A stretch of 64,000 nucleotides of DNA from Euclidia mi (GCA_944739405.2 OX123193.2:23425516-23489515), one strand, 5' to 3'. Shown: positions 24,609-37,140, counted from the first letter of the stretch. The notes: generated from the sequence alone by a model not told the origin. A program made the numbers and translations.

Positions 24609-25257
24609 ATAAAACTGCCTCCTCATCCCCATCAATACCTCACCCCTTATCTCTCCTCCTCACTGTAGAGAACGACTTTGTTGAATTTAATGGCTTATAA
24701 CTTTGAATTCTGTTCACGCTTATAGCTTATAGACTACAGGCCCATGTCCAAAATGGATGCAAAATGCTGTACAAAAATATATGACCGAAATCTACTCACT
24801 CTACCTGCACTTTTGAATTCGCACCAGCACTCATTTGGACAGTTTACAAGTGACGGCATAGTGCTGAATCTTATTATTTTATGCTATTATATCGTCCTAT
24901 ACCTATACGTCAACTGGTGGTTCATATGACCCATCCATTTTGGACATAGGCCTGTGGTATATTACTGTTTGACTCGTCCTCTGACTCGTGTCTAAATAGA
25001 GTATTTATTATGCTAAAATTATTTCACAGCAATTTTTAATCTCATCATCAATTTATTTAGATAGTAAAATTGTAATTATTTTAATGGACAAGGCTTGAGT
25101 AGATAGATTAGAGCCAGTAAGGTGATAGAATATGGCAACAGTATTTTGTCCCAAATATATATTCTAACTATGAATTAGTGCAAATACTTATATTTGGCTG
25201 CTACGAGGCTTCACCAAACAGCGGACACTTTCTTATTGAAACACATTTTTTTTATAG
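24609..25257. other. 3' flank of carboxypeptidase copy 1
   Basis: Follows the stop codon TAA (24606-24608). An AATAAA occurs within a few bases of the stop (24605-24610). The right arm holds the mirror image (42083-42495). No further gene is recognised. Confidence 0.5.
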
Positions 25258-25498
25258 ACTTAGGCCTGTATTCCCGAAGGAGTAGGCAGAGGTGTAATAT
25301 TACACCCACATTTCGCCAGGAATTTTTAGGTCCCACGTAATAGGGGGCGAGCCTATTGCCGTTACCGGGCATATCACCAGACTCCGTGCTGCTACTGAGA
25401 ATTCGGAAAAACCCAGTAACACTTTTGCCCGACCCGGGAATCGAACCCGGGACCTACGATCAGCAGTCGCATTCGCTATCCGCTGGACCACGGAGCCA
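25258..25498 (-). mobile_element. SINE A, left arm
   Basis: Nearly complete tRNA-derived SINE on the minus strand: head with GTGGTCCAGCGGATAGCG and B-box GGGTTCGATTCCCGGG (near 25435-25450), body, and CTTCGGGAATACAGGCC tail. It mirrors the copy at 41838-42082. Confidence 0.8.
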
Positions 25499-25961
25499 AT
25501 CAAGTAAAAAACATTCTACAGAATAAATTAATATTTTATAGGTACCTACACATCACATGAATAAATGTATTACCATTTCTACAAATAGAATCAATCTAAT
25601 AATGTACAATGACTAAGTATAAGATGTTCTATCATGTTTGTTTATTTAGCACGTGATCACATGAAACATATTTTCTTGTAATCATATTATATTTATTTAC
25701 TTGCTTCAACCCAATCAGACTTCAGTAAGAGCAATATAAACTGGCCCTAAGCAGAAGTGAAAAAGGAAATGACAGTATAACATAACAATGATGTGACAGA
25801 CACTACATGTATAACTTAAGATATAATAATATAATCTCAAGCATGAATACAAACACAGATAAACAGTGACCAAAGCCAAAATAACAAAGGCACTAAAAAT
25901 ATCTTCCAATTTGACCGCAACGTGATCAAGTCGATGATGTCAAGATTTGCACTTTATCCAC

Positions 25962-26195
25962 TCAACGTGGTAAATATCTGACAAAGGTGTATCCAGTATA
26001 CCAGATGACAAAATGCGAAATATAAAATTGTTGACGCGTTCCAGTAAAATAGAACCACGTCGCAAGAACATTGCTCGCAACTCTAATATCTACGGGTCTT
26101 TTAGTGTATATGTTACTGTAAAAGCCAGAAGTTCGGTAAATCTTAAGATTTACCAGCATGAGTTGGTAAATGTCCGAATTTTTAAATAAAAACAA
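25962..26195 (-). other. Open frame conserved in both arms, unknown
   Basis: A 77-codon minus-strand frame, ending DIYQLMLVNLKIYRTSGFYS and onward, also open in the right arm (41147-41383). The two differ mostly by single residues. It shows no domain I recognise and lies just inside the inner end of the arm. The conservation may only reflect the high identity of the arms. Confidence 0.25.
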
Positions 26196-26279
26196 AAATA
26201 TTTCGACGTCTTTTTTTATGCACTATGTGTCAAATATTTCAAATTATCGTATATATATATATGTTACTGTTAAAGCCCG

Positions 26280-26720
26280 TACGTTAAAGTCGTGGTGGCG
26301 GGGCTCAGTAACCGTGGCTTGGACACCCGCGGTGAAGCTAAGAGAGATCCCGGGAGTGGACGCTCCGCGTGAGCTTGGAAGGGCCTTCGCAGGATGCGTC
26401 CAAAGGTGCAGGTGCGGGGGACAGTTCTGTCTGTCCCTCGCAGTAGGGGCGCGGTCGCGGGAGGAGAGGCGTGTCGGTGTTGCGTTGCCGCGCACCCTAT
26501 CTCCCGCGACCAAATGAGGGCGCACTATTGTTGCGTCGCGGTGGGGCCGCGGAGGAAGAGGAGATGCGGTGTTGCCAGGTTGTCGTCCTCCCTATCCTCT
26601 GCGGCCGCTGGGTGTTTAGGCGGCGAAGCCCAACACCTTAATCCGCCGCCAAGGGGGTTTTGTTTGGGGCCCGCCTGACCATCTGACAGGCTAATACCCG
26701 TCGAGGGGTAGCAACGAATG
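26280..26720. other. GC-rich unidentified stretch at the inner edge of the left arm
   Basis: Much richer in GC than its flanks, with several mutually overlapping open frames on both strands that look like composition effects. It resembles the 3' UTR of a GC-rich R1-type LINE (compare 53166-53580), but no coding block supports that. It lies just outside the inverted repeat. Confidence 0.3.
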
Positions 26721-26828
26721 CTTCGTTATATTTGGAATTTGGATGTCTTTTAAAAATGCAGCCTGTATTTGTTACTAAAATTTCATAGATGATATATCAA
26801 TATAATAATATACTATTGATTAAATTGA

Positions 26829-27190
26829 CTGCCTCGTTGGTCTCGCGGCATAAATGTGCGCGTGGGATCGGGAGGTCTCGGGTTCGATTCCTGGGTCGGG
26901 CAGTGTTATTGGGTTTTTCTGTCACGAAATTCTCAGTAGCAGCACGGAGTCTGGAAATGTGTCCGGTACGGCAATAGGCTCGCCCCTTATTACGTGGGAC
27001 TAAAGTATATCTGGCGAAAAGTGGGTGTAGCAATACACCTCTGCCTGCCCCTTCGGGGATGGAAGGCGTGACGATATGTATGTATGTAATCTTGTTCTAA
27101 TATCAAAATCTTTGCAGGCATGGATCATTTTCATTGGTAAGAATCTACAACTAAGCTTACGAATGGGATAAAAGGTGTGACGATATGTAT
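26829..27190 (+). mobile_element. SINE A with an extra captured segment
   Basis: The SINE head (B-box GGGTTCGATTCCTGGG near 26880), body and CCCCTTCGGGGATGGAAGGC tail end in an ATGT microsatellite near 27085. Then follow about 80 bases (27089-27167) nearly identical to 15649-15735 of the left arm. After them comes a second short SINE tail, GATAAAAGGTGTGACG, with the same microsatellite. Confidence 0.65.
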
Positions 27191-27875
27191 GTATGTATTA
27201 AATAGAGTTACAATTAATTTAATAGGAGTCAGTACTGAATAAATTTGGTCGATCTTTTGTCGATAACACGAATCGATCAAAACTAAATTAATCAAGTGCG
27301 TTATATTGCTTGTTGCAAGTGGTTTTTGACGTATATTCCTATCGTCCACTACGCAGCGAGCAGTTTACAGCCTTATAATATTTTAAGCTAATGATATAAG
27401 AGCCGCTTGTTTATAACTTTATTAATTACCTTTACCGTTAAAGATTTTTTAATAGAAAGAATAGGATCTGGAACATAACCAACTAGATCTCTTGTATTGA
27501 ATATAAAAGAATGGATTTAATATCTATACATAATTATGTAAGATTCTTCCCTTACTGACTACGTTCTTCAGGAGCGTAGGGGTGTATTAAGAAGGAATTG
27601 CCCGGCATGCTCAAGGGAACGGGCACAAAGGGTAAATTTAGAAATAAGGGTGGGCGTAGCTGCCATCTTGTAATGAAAAAATAATTATACAGGGCAAATG
27701 CCAATATTTTTTATTTAAGTTCGCCTTAAAAATTCCGAAGACCTTACCTAAAACCTTCAGAAGTATATTGGAGAGTGAACAAGGAGGATGCATAAAGAAG
27801 CTGGAAGAATAAGTAATAATTTGATGAGTCACGTATTGCAGGCTTTACCTTTAAATTTTTGCCTTTAATTTTAAC

Positions 27876-27967
27876 TATGGCAATAGGCTCGCCCCCTATT
27901 ACATTGGGTCCGAAACATAACTGCCTACCCCTTCGGGGATAAAAGGCGTAAAGTTATGTTATGTTAA
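27876..27967 (+). mobile_element. SINE A tail fragment
   Basis: GGCAATAGGCTCGCCCCCTA followed by CTACCCCTTCGGGGATAAAA and a short microsatellite: only the 3' end of the family. The surrounding 27191-28223 has no recognised gene. Confidence 0.65.
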
Positions 27968-28223
27968 TTTTAACTAATTTGTCATACACAAGCAAAGATA
28001 AATCATCAGCAAACAAATTACAATAATTTTCCCATAAAACTACTATATTATGTGTGTATAGTTGATTTCAACCCCATGATAAGTCTTTTTCTGATGATGT
28101 ATGACCAATTTAAGAAGGTAACTATTAATAATTATTCTTATGATTAATGCTTATAGTACGTAACACAAAAGAACACTTCATTTAGTTAGTTTTTCATTTA
28201 CTTTTGTACTATATACAATAAAA

Positions 28224-28583
28224 AAATAAGATCAATAACTAAAACCCGACTACGTCAAAATGGGGTCTAAAAATAACGAAACAAGAAAATAGCTCATTCA
28301 GATACAAATCCAGAAAAGTATAAGTACAGAAATGCTCAAGCTAGAGCCGTGGTCGCACCTATTTTTCACTAGTGTACATGTAGTTACCTGCCATGTTTGT
28401 TTAATGCAGGTGAATGTTCCTGGCACCCACAATAGGTATACAATAGGTGCGACCACGGCTCTAGCTTGAGCATTTCTGTACTTATATTTTTCTGGATTTG
28501 TATCTGAATGAGCTATTTTCTTGTTTCGTTCTTTTTAGACCCCATTTTGACGTAGTCGGGTTTTAGTTATTGATCTTATTTTA
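28224..28583. mobile_element. Foldback element with 138-bp arms
   Basis: 28224-28361 is mirrored by about 28444-28583 around an 80-base centre. The arms contain ACCCGACTACGTCAAAATGG and CTCAAGCTAGAGCCGTGGTC and differ at only a few positions. No coding capacity. The outer motif CCCGACTACG also ends the sequence near 29030. Confidence 0.8.
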
Positions 28584-28849
28584 TCCTTTTCCGTATCCCA
28601 ATGGGGCATGTAAACAAACTCACAGTGCAATATTTACATTGTCATATTTATAAGAAGAAAGAAAGGAAAATATGTAACGCAAAGCTTCTGAACCGCGTGA
28701 ATTGTAAGTACAACTGCGTTTTAAAGTTATATTTTGACTGAAACAGTATAATATATGTACATATTTGTAATGTGCTCACCAATACCTTTCTTTTGATACC
28801 AAACACGTAATGATTATCGCAGTTTAATTTTTGTTGACGTTGGAATCTG

Positions 28850-29046
28850 AGCTATTAATTCCGTAAGAGAAAATTTTGATAAAATTTATATAGCCTATGT
28901 TACCTGGGCTATTATTAGAAATCTATTGACACCCCATTTATTAAAATCGGTTCAGTAATTTAGGCGCTACGGTGGAACATACAAACATATATACATAGAC
29001 TGCCAAAAACATAACTTTTCCTTTTGGCTTTGCCGTAGTCGGGTAA
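28850..29046. mobile_element. End of a second CCCGACTACG-type element
   Basis: Ends in TTTGCCGTAGTCGGGTAAAA, the same terminal motif as the foldback at 28224. It is preceded by a repeat-like block, ATTGACACCCCATTTATTAA. The other end was not located. Confidence 0.35.
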
Positions 29047-29575
29047 AAAACGCATATCTTTGTATGTGTTCGAATTCAAAATGAAACGAACAATCTTATG
29101 TTTTTTTGTGTAACGTGTGTTTATTCATATCGTGTTATTAATGTTGAATATAAATACAGAGATAAAAATCTTAGTCAATGTGTCCGAAAATTGATTGAAA
29201 GTAGCATGAATGGTGGCCATACTTCGGTTATGGATCTCGTTGTTATGAATGCCAGCGATCATTTGGAGGTCTCATTTCTTCATGAAATGAGAGGCATAAG
29301 ATTCATCACAAGATTTTTTTATTTTGGAATCCTACAGCGAAGATAATAATAATCTTACATTACTAAGAAGAAGACGATTTATTCAACATTCAGCTCTTGC
29401 TAGAAGAATTTAATATGTTTGATGTACAGCTAATTATCTCACATAAAAATAAAGAATAGTTATGTAATATATGCATAGAACTCATCATCATTGATTTGTG
29501 CTTCATCAGAAAGCCTCATGTATGTGTCACGTTCAATGGTCACGTTACTCTGAATATGGCAACGAGAGCGGTGAT

Positions 29576-29775
29576 TGGTCTAAGCCTCTGGCTTATGACT
29601 TCTGACTGGCCCAAGCCTCTGGCTGATAGCTTCTGTTTGGCCTGAAGCCCTGGTTCTTGGCTTCTGATTGTCTAAGCCCCTGGCTTATGACTTCTGTTTG
29701 GCCTGAGTCTATGGCTTACGGCTTCTGTTTTGGCCTAGACCTATGGTTCATGGCTTCTGTTCTGATAAAGTATCC
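29576..29775. repeat. 31-bp minisatellite, about six units
   Basis: Units built on GGCTTATGACTTCTGTTTGG start near 29590, 29621, 29652, 29682, 29713 and 29745 (spacings 30 to 32). The array is diverged. An open frame at 29657-29974 runs through it and is probably an effect of the repeat. Confidence 0.8.
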
Positions 29776-30159
29776 TGGCTTCACACCCAGCTCTTGCGAG
29801 CGCATGGCGTTATCGTCCAGATTCCTTCATGTGTTCGTGTGGATGGTGTGGAAGCTACTATTTATTCACTTTGGCTGGTATTCCATTCAATGGAAGACCG
29901 GAATTTCATTGCTTGGAATGCTATTTAGTCCCATTTACATATTCGTGCTTAAAATAGCTATTTTTGCTTTGTAATGATTTTTCCTAGCCTGAAGCATTTA
30001 AATTTATATCTCAATGGGCAACCTTTCTATTTGGGTTGGGTGCTTGATGGTGGGAGTGCACGCTCTCTATCATGTACTGAACAAAATTAGTTCTATTGCT
30101 TACTATTCATTGGCTTCACACATATAAAACGCGAGAATACGAATTTACGATATGTGTTA

Positions 30160-30880
30160 CGTTGCAGATGATGGTGGCCAGTCTGATGATGATAGCCAGC
30201 CCGGTACTGGTGGACCTAGTAGTAGACCATCACTAGGCGTCCTCGACCGCATCAAGATGCGGTCGAGGACGCCTCGCTGTCAGGAACGGCCGTCTTAGCG
30301 AAACCCCTCTCTCCAACGCCCGGAACGAGCCACGCGCTATAAAAGATGGCGCGCGCTTAGCAACGGGTTCACAACTTCGACCGCGGTTCCGTACTCGCCG
30401 ACGAGGCCGGAATACGCGACGCGCTAACGTTAATACCGCGGGACACCTTAGTCCCGCATTGCCGGCAGCGCCCCAAGCCGAGGTCCGTGGGAGTCCACCC
30501 TTGGGGAGTCAAAACGCTGTCTAGTATACTTTAACGGGTTGGGAGCCTTCTGCGCTCACCCATAGTCCGCGTAAAGTTGTCAAGGCCATCAGCGGCCAAC
30601 AACTAGTCCACACACACAAAAAAAGCAACGGGTTCAGTTTGATTTCAGTCGGCAACGGTTGAACATCGCTACCCTCGGTTATTCGTTATTCAGTGACAGT
30701 AGGTATAATTTTCTCGTCTTTAGTAAAATTACTTGCAGTAATTAGTGTTTTGAATGTAATAGTTCTAAATAATTATTTGGTGTAATTCTGTTTATCACAT
30801 TGTGATTGTTAAATAATTAAATCATTTTAGGAGTATCTGTGCGTTATTTTAAAATAACCATTCTCACTTCTGGTTCGTAA
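30160..30880 (+). promoter_or_regulatory. GC-rich block with core-promoter-like sequence
   Basis: GC-rich to about 30610, then AT-rich. GCGCTATAAAAGATGGCGCG at about 30334 looks like a TATA box in a GC-rich setting. AGCAACGGGTTCA occurs twice (30358 and 30626), the second followed by a TTCAGT initiator-like site. This could be the LTR or 5' UTR of a retroelement; no ORF follows. Confidence 0.3.
30235..30274. repeat. Perfect 19-bp hairpin with a 2-nt loop
   Basis: 30235-30253 (AGGCGTCCTCGACCGCATC) is followed by AA and its exact reverse complement at 30256-30274. It is GC-rich and would be very stable in RNA or extruded DNA. Confidence 0.9.
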
Positions 30881-31636
30881 GAATATGTATATATATATAT
30901 ATACACAAGGTGGCGCTACCATAGGGACATTTATTTAAAATGGACGTAGCATTGATGCCTATAAAATGTTTTATATCATCAAAAGAGACCCTAGGACCAA
31001 AATTAAAAAATAAAAATTTCAAACAAAAAAAACCATAAAATATGAGTTACAAAATGAAACACCATTTGTAGACCAATATGACATTAGGTTACTGACCTTT
31101 GTAAGAACGGCAACGTGTACTATGCCGCAGACGGAGCAACGGAGGTAGTTCACATTTATTGACGAATTACCTTTTTCAGTACTTCTACGCATCACTCCAA
31201 TGAAATTATTTGGTCACTCATTAGGCAAGCACAACACTGGTGTATTTTTCATATCAACAAAAACCCACTTAACACAAACCCACGTAAAAGGTAGCACTAA
31301 ATTTTCAAATTCTCAACATGGCCGCCATTGTTATCACGAATTACCTATTTCAGTAATTCTACACAAGTACACATTACTCTTTGTTCAGTAATTAGGAAAG
31401 CACTGGTATCTTTTTCATATCAACAAGAACCCACGTAACACAATCATATCCGCATATTCCGACGACGTAAATTTGTCATTATTATTACAAATAATGCAAA
31501 AATGACGAATGCTAAAGTTCACTTCACAACAACACAATTAAATAACACAACTAAATACAATCACACAATTGAATAAGTACCAAAAACAACTGTCGCATAA
31601 AGTTAAGAAAAGCGCGCGCGCAATCTGATCGACTTA

Positions 31637-32078
31637 TTAAGGCGCTACCACGAAAATGTATGCCCTTTTTGATTACAAATTTCGAAGCAGTGAGACACAC
31701 CAGCAAAGTGAAAATTTTACATATTATTTATCAGGTCTTTATCTAGGGACTGCTCGGACAGATTCACGAATGGAAGATTTTCACTCGATAGAATTTTAAT
31801 TTGAAAAACATGCTTTCTCTAAATATTTTTTAGGATATTTAAAAAATACTTAACTTTCCGCCTTGAAATTGCTACTCACTGGAAGAAGAGCTAGTTTATT
31901 AGGGATTGGTCTAACGATTTTTTTCTAAAACGATTACTACTTGAGTTATGAACGAAATAAGATTTCAGACAGTTTCGTGATGGCATGCCATGTCAAAAAC
32001 CGTGCGACATTCAACTTTATAGCTAACACTTAGCAATGACCTCTGCACGATTTTTTGACCTTCGAGGTAGCGCCTTAA
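31637..32078. mobile_element. MITE with TTAAGGCGCTACC ends
   Basis: Terminal inverted repeats TTAAGGCGCTACCACGAA and its mirror near 32064-32078 (one mismatch). About 440 bases, no coding capacity. The GGCGCTACC core is shared with the larger inverted pair at 30911/40548. Confidence 0.55.
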
Positions 32079-32344
32079 CTCAACAATGGTTTTTGCGGCA
32101 CTAAACGTTTGATGAGTCACCGATCACCGATGCGCCGCTGGCGCCGACATGTCTATATGAAACTAGGGATGCCCAACAGGTACTGTGAATGTCGATATTT
32201 TTGACACGTTAATACGTTAACAACAAAATAACATAAAATGTTTTTATGTACAATGAACTATGCATTCTTTATTAGTATTAATAATAACGCTATTGCTTAA
32301 TAGTGTTGCTAATACGACACAGTTAAACAAGGTTATGAAATACT

Positions 32345-33000
32345 ATGCACATACTTCAATTAGTACAGTACATATATCACATCTCTTCTATTACAAAGCC
32401 ATATGCTACCACAGAGGAAATCCTGAAACCTGCTTACCAATTGAAAGATTTTGACGACAATTTTGTAATTATATGTGTAGGAGAAAATGACGCTAATCCA
32501 AATAAAATTATGATAGAATTAGTTACCATACTGAATCACTTAAAAAAAAACAAATTTTTTAGCATGTTTTCATTTAAATATTTGCAAAACAAACATTTAA
32601 ATGAAAACATGCTAAATAGTAGCTTAAGAAATATATGCAACAATTTCAAAAACTGCTTGTATATAAATATTGATTCTAACTATCTGTACACTAGAAAATA
32701 TAATTTAATGGATTTATGTAAAAAAATTAACCTTCACACATGCTATTTATGATAAGAACGTTTTATGTCCAAAAAAGTGCTCAACATGTAAGGAAGCTAA
32801 TACAGAGTGCACAACTATGCCCAAAAAAGGCACAATTCCATTCTATTTCTCAACAAATAAAAACTATTTAAAGGGTAATTGTCAAGAAGCTCATCCTAAT
32901 GCTTCACTTGGGAGTAAATTAGCAACTAGACATTCTGAGTCTCACAATAAAGGAACCATACCATACTATTAAAAAAAAAACCGCCAAATTTAAATATTAA
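32345..33000 (+). pseudogene. LINE ORF1-like remnant (possible SGNH esterase)
   Basis: The frame includes FVIICVGENDANPNK, where GEND resembles the GxND block of the SGNH esterases encoded by CR1-type ORF1. It continues to NLMDLCKKINLHT and ends at a stop at 32752; further pieces (CPKKCSTCKEANTE) follow in another frame. Start and end are unclear. Confidence 0.45.
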
Positions 33001-33049
33001 TTCTAAAACACAGTTAACTCCACAGGGCACAAAATGTTTTCGCCCATCA

Positions 33050-35842
33050 CTTAGACTTTAATTTTAAAATATTTCATCAGAACATTGCTGGTGCTATAAC
33101 CAAATCTGAAGAATTGACATGTGCTATTCAAGAGTTTGCAAAAAAGGGTTTGGCAGTAGATGTTATTTGTTTGAAAGAAACGTTCATTAAAAGAGGTACC
33201 GAAACGCTCTTTAAAATACCTGGTTATAATATTACATAAATTAGTCGCCTCGTTTTCACGCGACACTAACCGTGGAGGGACATGTATTATGATAAATAGT
33301 AATTTAAAATATAAAGCTTTACCAAATATTAACGATTTATCATGTAAATTTAATTTTGAATGTTGTGGGGTAATAATAAATAATATTTTGGTTATTTGCT
33401 TATATAGAACGCCTAATAGCAATCCACAAATATTCCTAGAAAAATTAGAGCAATTGTTAGCAAGAATAAATAGGAGATATAAAAACATTATTCTTTGTGG
33501 TGATTGGAATTTAGACATCTTAAGGCCAAACAAGAGTTGTGAAGAGCTGAAGAGCATATTAAAAAATCATAACTTTAAGACCCCAACTAGGAAATTATCA
33601 TGTCTGGATCAGATAGCAAGCAACATTAAGAATGTTAAAGCAGAAGTGCACCACCTTGCCTTGTCTGATCACGAAACAGGTCAAACTCTTTCGCTAAATA
33701 GCTGTAAAAATACGAAATATGTAGTTGGTATGAAAGTATTAGAGATTATAGTAAAGAAAACATAGACAAATTCTTAAGCTGCATATCAGCCCTTAGCTTT
33801 GAAGATGTTTATGAAAAAATAAATTACAAGAAGCATTTGCAGAATTTCCCAGCATATTTTAATTATTCTTCGATCTGTGTTTTCCAAAACATACAATCAA
33901 AATGTCTACAAATACGGGATGCAATAGATGGTTAACGAAAGGAATAAAGAGATCATGTGTAAGGAAAAGATGTCTTTACCTGAGCCAACAGTACAGTTAT
34001 ACAAAAGGAAAAATAAGTCATAATAAATACAAATCCTATATTTACTTACTCAAAAAATGCATATATACAAATCTAAACAATTACAAAATAAAAAATACAT
34101 AGATAACAATAAAAATAAGTGTAGAGCTACGTGGAATATAATTAATGAAAATGTAAATGACCAAAACATGAAAACGCTGATTCATAATATAATTAAAGAT
34201 AATGAGACGTATGACGATCCTGAGGATATGAGTGACATATTTAACGAATTTTATATAAATCTGACAAACAAAAATAACTTCAAATACAAACCTTATGAAA
34301 TAAATAAATCTATTGGTATAAGCAACCGTGAAACAATTTTCCTTGAGCCTACTGATGCGATGGAAATATATGGAACAATTAAAAACCTTAAGAACACTAA
34401 AGCATTAGGTATTGAGTATTGATGACATTACAACAAATGTCATTAAATTATGCGCATATGTCATCCGCTAAGCTATATAATAAACTTGTCTTTTGAAGAA
34501 GGTAGCTTTCCATGTTTACTAAAGAAATCAATTGTGAAACCGATATTCAAAAAAGGGGACAAAGCTGACATAAACAATTATAGGCCAGTCACACTCATAC
34601 CCATCATATCAAAAAATTTTGAAAAGATTATGTTGAAAAGACTCGAGGAATTTAGTACTAATCATGGCATTCTTAAACAGGAACAATTTGGATTTAGACA
34701 AAATAGCACCACATCATCCGCATGCTTCAATCTGATCAAAATTGTTACAAAGGCTATAAATGATGGCTTGCCTGTCTCGGCGATCTTCCTAGACATGAGC
34801 AAGGCATTCGACTTTGTAGACCAACAATTGCTTTTACACAAATTAGAAAAGTATGGAATAAGGGGAAAGGCTAGCGAGTGGTTAAAAACTACCTAAGTGA
34901 CAGAACTCAATGCGTAGAAATTTCAAAAAATCATAAAAATAAGAAAAGTATACACAGAAGTGACTTTAGACGAAACAATTTTGGGGTACCGCAGGGAAGT
35001 GTATTGGTACCATTCTTGTTCCTTATCTATATTAACGACCTGCCAAACATTACTAAACACAAAACAATCCTTTTTGCTGACGATACTACTCTTATTGTGA
35101 AAGGTGAAAACAAAGACACATATGAAACAGAAATTAATGAGGCAATACATAATACAATAGACTGGCTCCAATCAAATAACCTACAGATAAATATGGCAAA
35201 GACAAAAATGATACAATTCCAGACACACAAACGAAATCCAATAATGTTAAATATTAAGTATGATAATACTGCGATATAACAAGTAGCAAACACAACATTT
35301 TTAGGTATAAGAGTAGACCAACACTGCGATTGGAAGGCGCACATCGATCACGTCTGTGATAAGCTCGACAGATTCGTGTATGCAATAAAAAGACTTCGTA
35401 TCACGGTTTCTACAGAAGCAGCTATGTGTGCATATCACGGATATGTGTCATCCGTACTTTCATATGGTCTTTTATTATGGGGTAACTCAGTAGATATGAT
35501 AAAGGTATTTAGAGTGCAAAAAAAAATTGTGTTCGTGCAATCTGTGGAGCCTCGTTTACAGAGAGTTGCAAGCCACTGTTTAAAAAATTTAATATTTTGC
35601 CACTGCCATCTATGTACATCAGAGAACTATGCCTCTTTGTACAACAGCATCCAACATATTTTACTATGCACATTGATGTAACCAAACGAACTGTAACTCC
35701 AAGAAATAAATATAAACTTTGTATACCTTTATGTAGACTTGAATTGTATAGAAGAAATTCTTACGTGACTGCTATAAAGGTCTATAACAAATTGGACAAT
35801 TCCTTTAAGTGTTTACCTTTAAATTTATTTAAGAAAAATTAA
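33050..35842 (+). pseudogene. LINE endonuclease and reverse transcriptase, broken
   Basis: Endonuclease first: HQNIAGAITKSEEL and VICLKETF (33070-33190), a stop near 33237, then LCGDWNLDIL (33500) and LSDHETGQ (33665), which carry the catalytic D/N and SDH residues. The RT follows in pieces: KKSIVKPIFKKGDKADINNY (34530), FLDMSKAFDFVD (motif A, 34787), GVPQGSVL (34985), LFADDTTLIV (motif C, intact, 35080) and VLSYGLLLWGNSVDM (35455), ending PLNLFKKN at 35842. At least five frame changes or stops separate these blocks. The same superfamily as the RT at 7326, but a different family. Confidence 0.8.
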
Positions 35843-36321
35843 CGCAATGGTTAAAAGAAAAGTGCTTTTATGATTTAAGGGAATTTATGTCATATCATGA
35901 GGAAATAATGGCATACCTCAATATTGTATAAACTAATTGACAGTATTATATATTAAATAATTAATGCTTTGACACAAAATAATTACGGACGCTCACCCTA
36001 ATAAATGACATATATCAAATAATAGAAATAATGACTTAAGATAATACATAATTATATACATTTAATTTGGCATAATTTATTAGTTCACAGTATACATAAA
36101 AATATTATATTAAAAATCAGCTTAAAATTTAGTAAGGACCTACCCACAGACCACCTACCCCACGAGACTTGTAATAGAAGGGCACCGTTGTCTGTCACGC
36201 ATTTGCACAAATGCGCCTATATCTTTGAGCACAAACCCGCGCACGTTCAGTAGCGACCAGGAAACAGATACGTAAACTGCGTTTAAACTGTATTAAAACA
36301 AAATAATAACATACGAAAACA

Positions 36322-36405
36322 ATGCCGAATTGTGCTATAAAGTTGTGTGGGAGTAACAGTCGAAATAATAACTTCAAAAAAGATAATATCACATTTCACC
36401 GATAA
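36322..36405 (+). pseudogene. THAP domain exon of the P-type element
   Basis: 27 codons: MPNCAIKLCGSN at the start and ITFHR at the end, the two ends of a THAP zinc-finger first exon (Cys 4, Cys 9, then the FHR block). It runs into a stop just where a splice donor is expected; the sequence there is CACCGATAAGT, one base from a GTAAGT donor. Splicing is probably lost by mutation. Confidence 0.65.
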
Positions 36406-36869
36406 GTACAACATTTATTTTAAAATTATTTAACAGTACTGACCAGAGTTCTAGTAATAATGGTTGCTAATAAGTACTGAATCAGTGGTTGTCCTTGTCT
36501 AACACGCTATAATTACAGACTATCTCTCTCTTACAATAAGACGCCACGTGTAAGTAGAGATGCGAAGAAAACTTACCGACTGTTCGATATTTATCGATTT
36601 CTAATACTGAGATTTTTATTGATTTGAATAATAAATTTCAAATCAAAAATTTAATGAATTAGACAGGTGAATGTAAGTAAAAATACAGCCTACAAAAAAG
36701 AATTGTTAGGTATTTTATTATTACACGCTTTTATTTAGGTAGTTTCACCTGTTTGTCAGAAATCAAATCTTGGAAGTTGAATTTGATGCACTTCCCGGTT
36801 ACCGATTGAGCTGAAATTTAACATGCATGTGTAAATCGGATGACAATGTAAAATTATTATGACATGGAG

Positions 36870-37140
36870 CTGATCTGATGATGGAACCGGAAGCAATAGG
36901 AACTCGGTAATTAAACGACACAGCCCCATCGAGTTTGGGCTTGTTTCATTTGTCTTTACGAGTAATTCGGTTCTAGATGGTAACCAGGGTCTGATGATGG
37001 AGCTGGAAGATGACTATAGGAACTCAGTAATTAAACGACATAACTACTTCATAAAGTTTGGGCTCGTTTGATTTGTCTTGACGAGTAGTTTGGTGATAGA
37101 TGGTAACCAGGGTCTGATGATGAAGCTAGAAGGTAGTTTA
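36870..37140. repeat. Tandem repeat, about 120-bp units
   Basis: CTGATGATGGA-type units start at 36875, 36991 and 37114, each followed by a purine-rich GGAAG block and about 100 bases of partly conserved sequence (GGTAACCAGGGTCTGATGAT). The same motif occurs at 61154, 61325 and 61444 in a different element. Confidence 0.7.

Larger units (their letters stand above)
12984..26266. repeat. Large inverted repeat, left arm
   Basis: The reverse complement of this block is spread over 41109-64000. Base 12984 pairs with base 64000, the last of the window, and the inner limit is near 26266. Shared landmarks in mirrored order are the hairpin at 13853 (63203), the retrotransposon relic at 18290-19050 (50200-50900), the carboxypeptidase gene at 20316-24608 (42496-48886), the intronic SINEs at 22838-23316 (45770-46234) and the SINE at 25258 (41838). 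One 168-bp exon differs at 14 positions between arms. Confidence 0.93.

Noticed and set aside
27100..27140. 19-base micro-exon (TTTGCAG...GTAAG)
   Set aside because: AG and GT borders occur by chance in a short repeated piece; the left-arm copy lacks the GTAAG and there is no reading-frame context.
29576..29775. CRISPR-like array (six units of about 31 bp)
   Set aside because: Units are contiguous and diverged with no spacers, and the setting is eukaryotic; it is a minisatellite.
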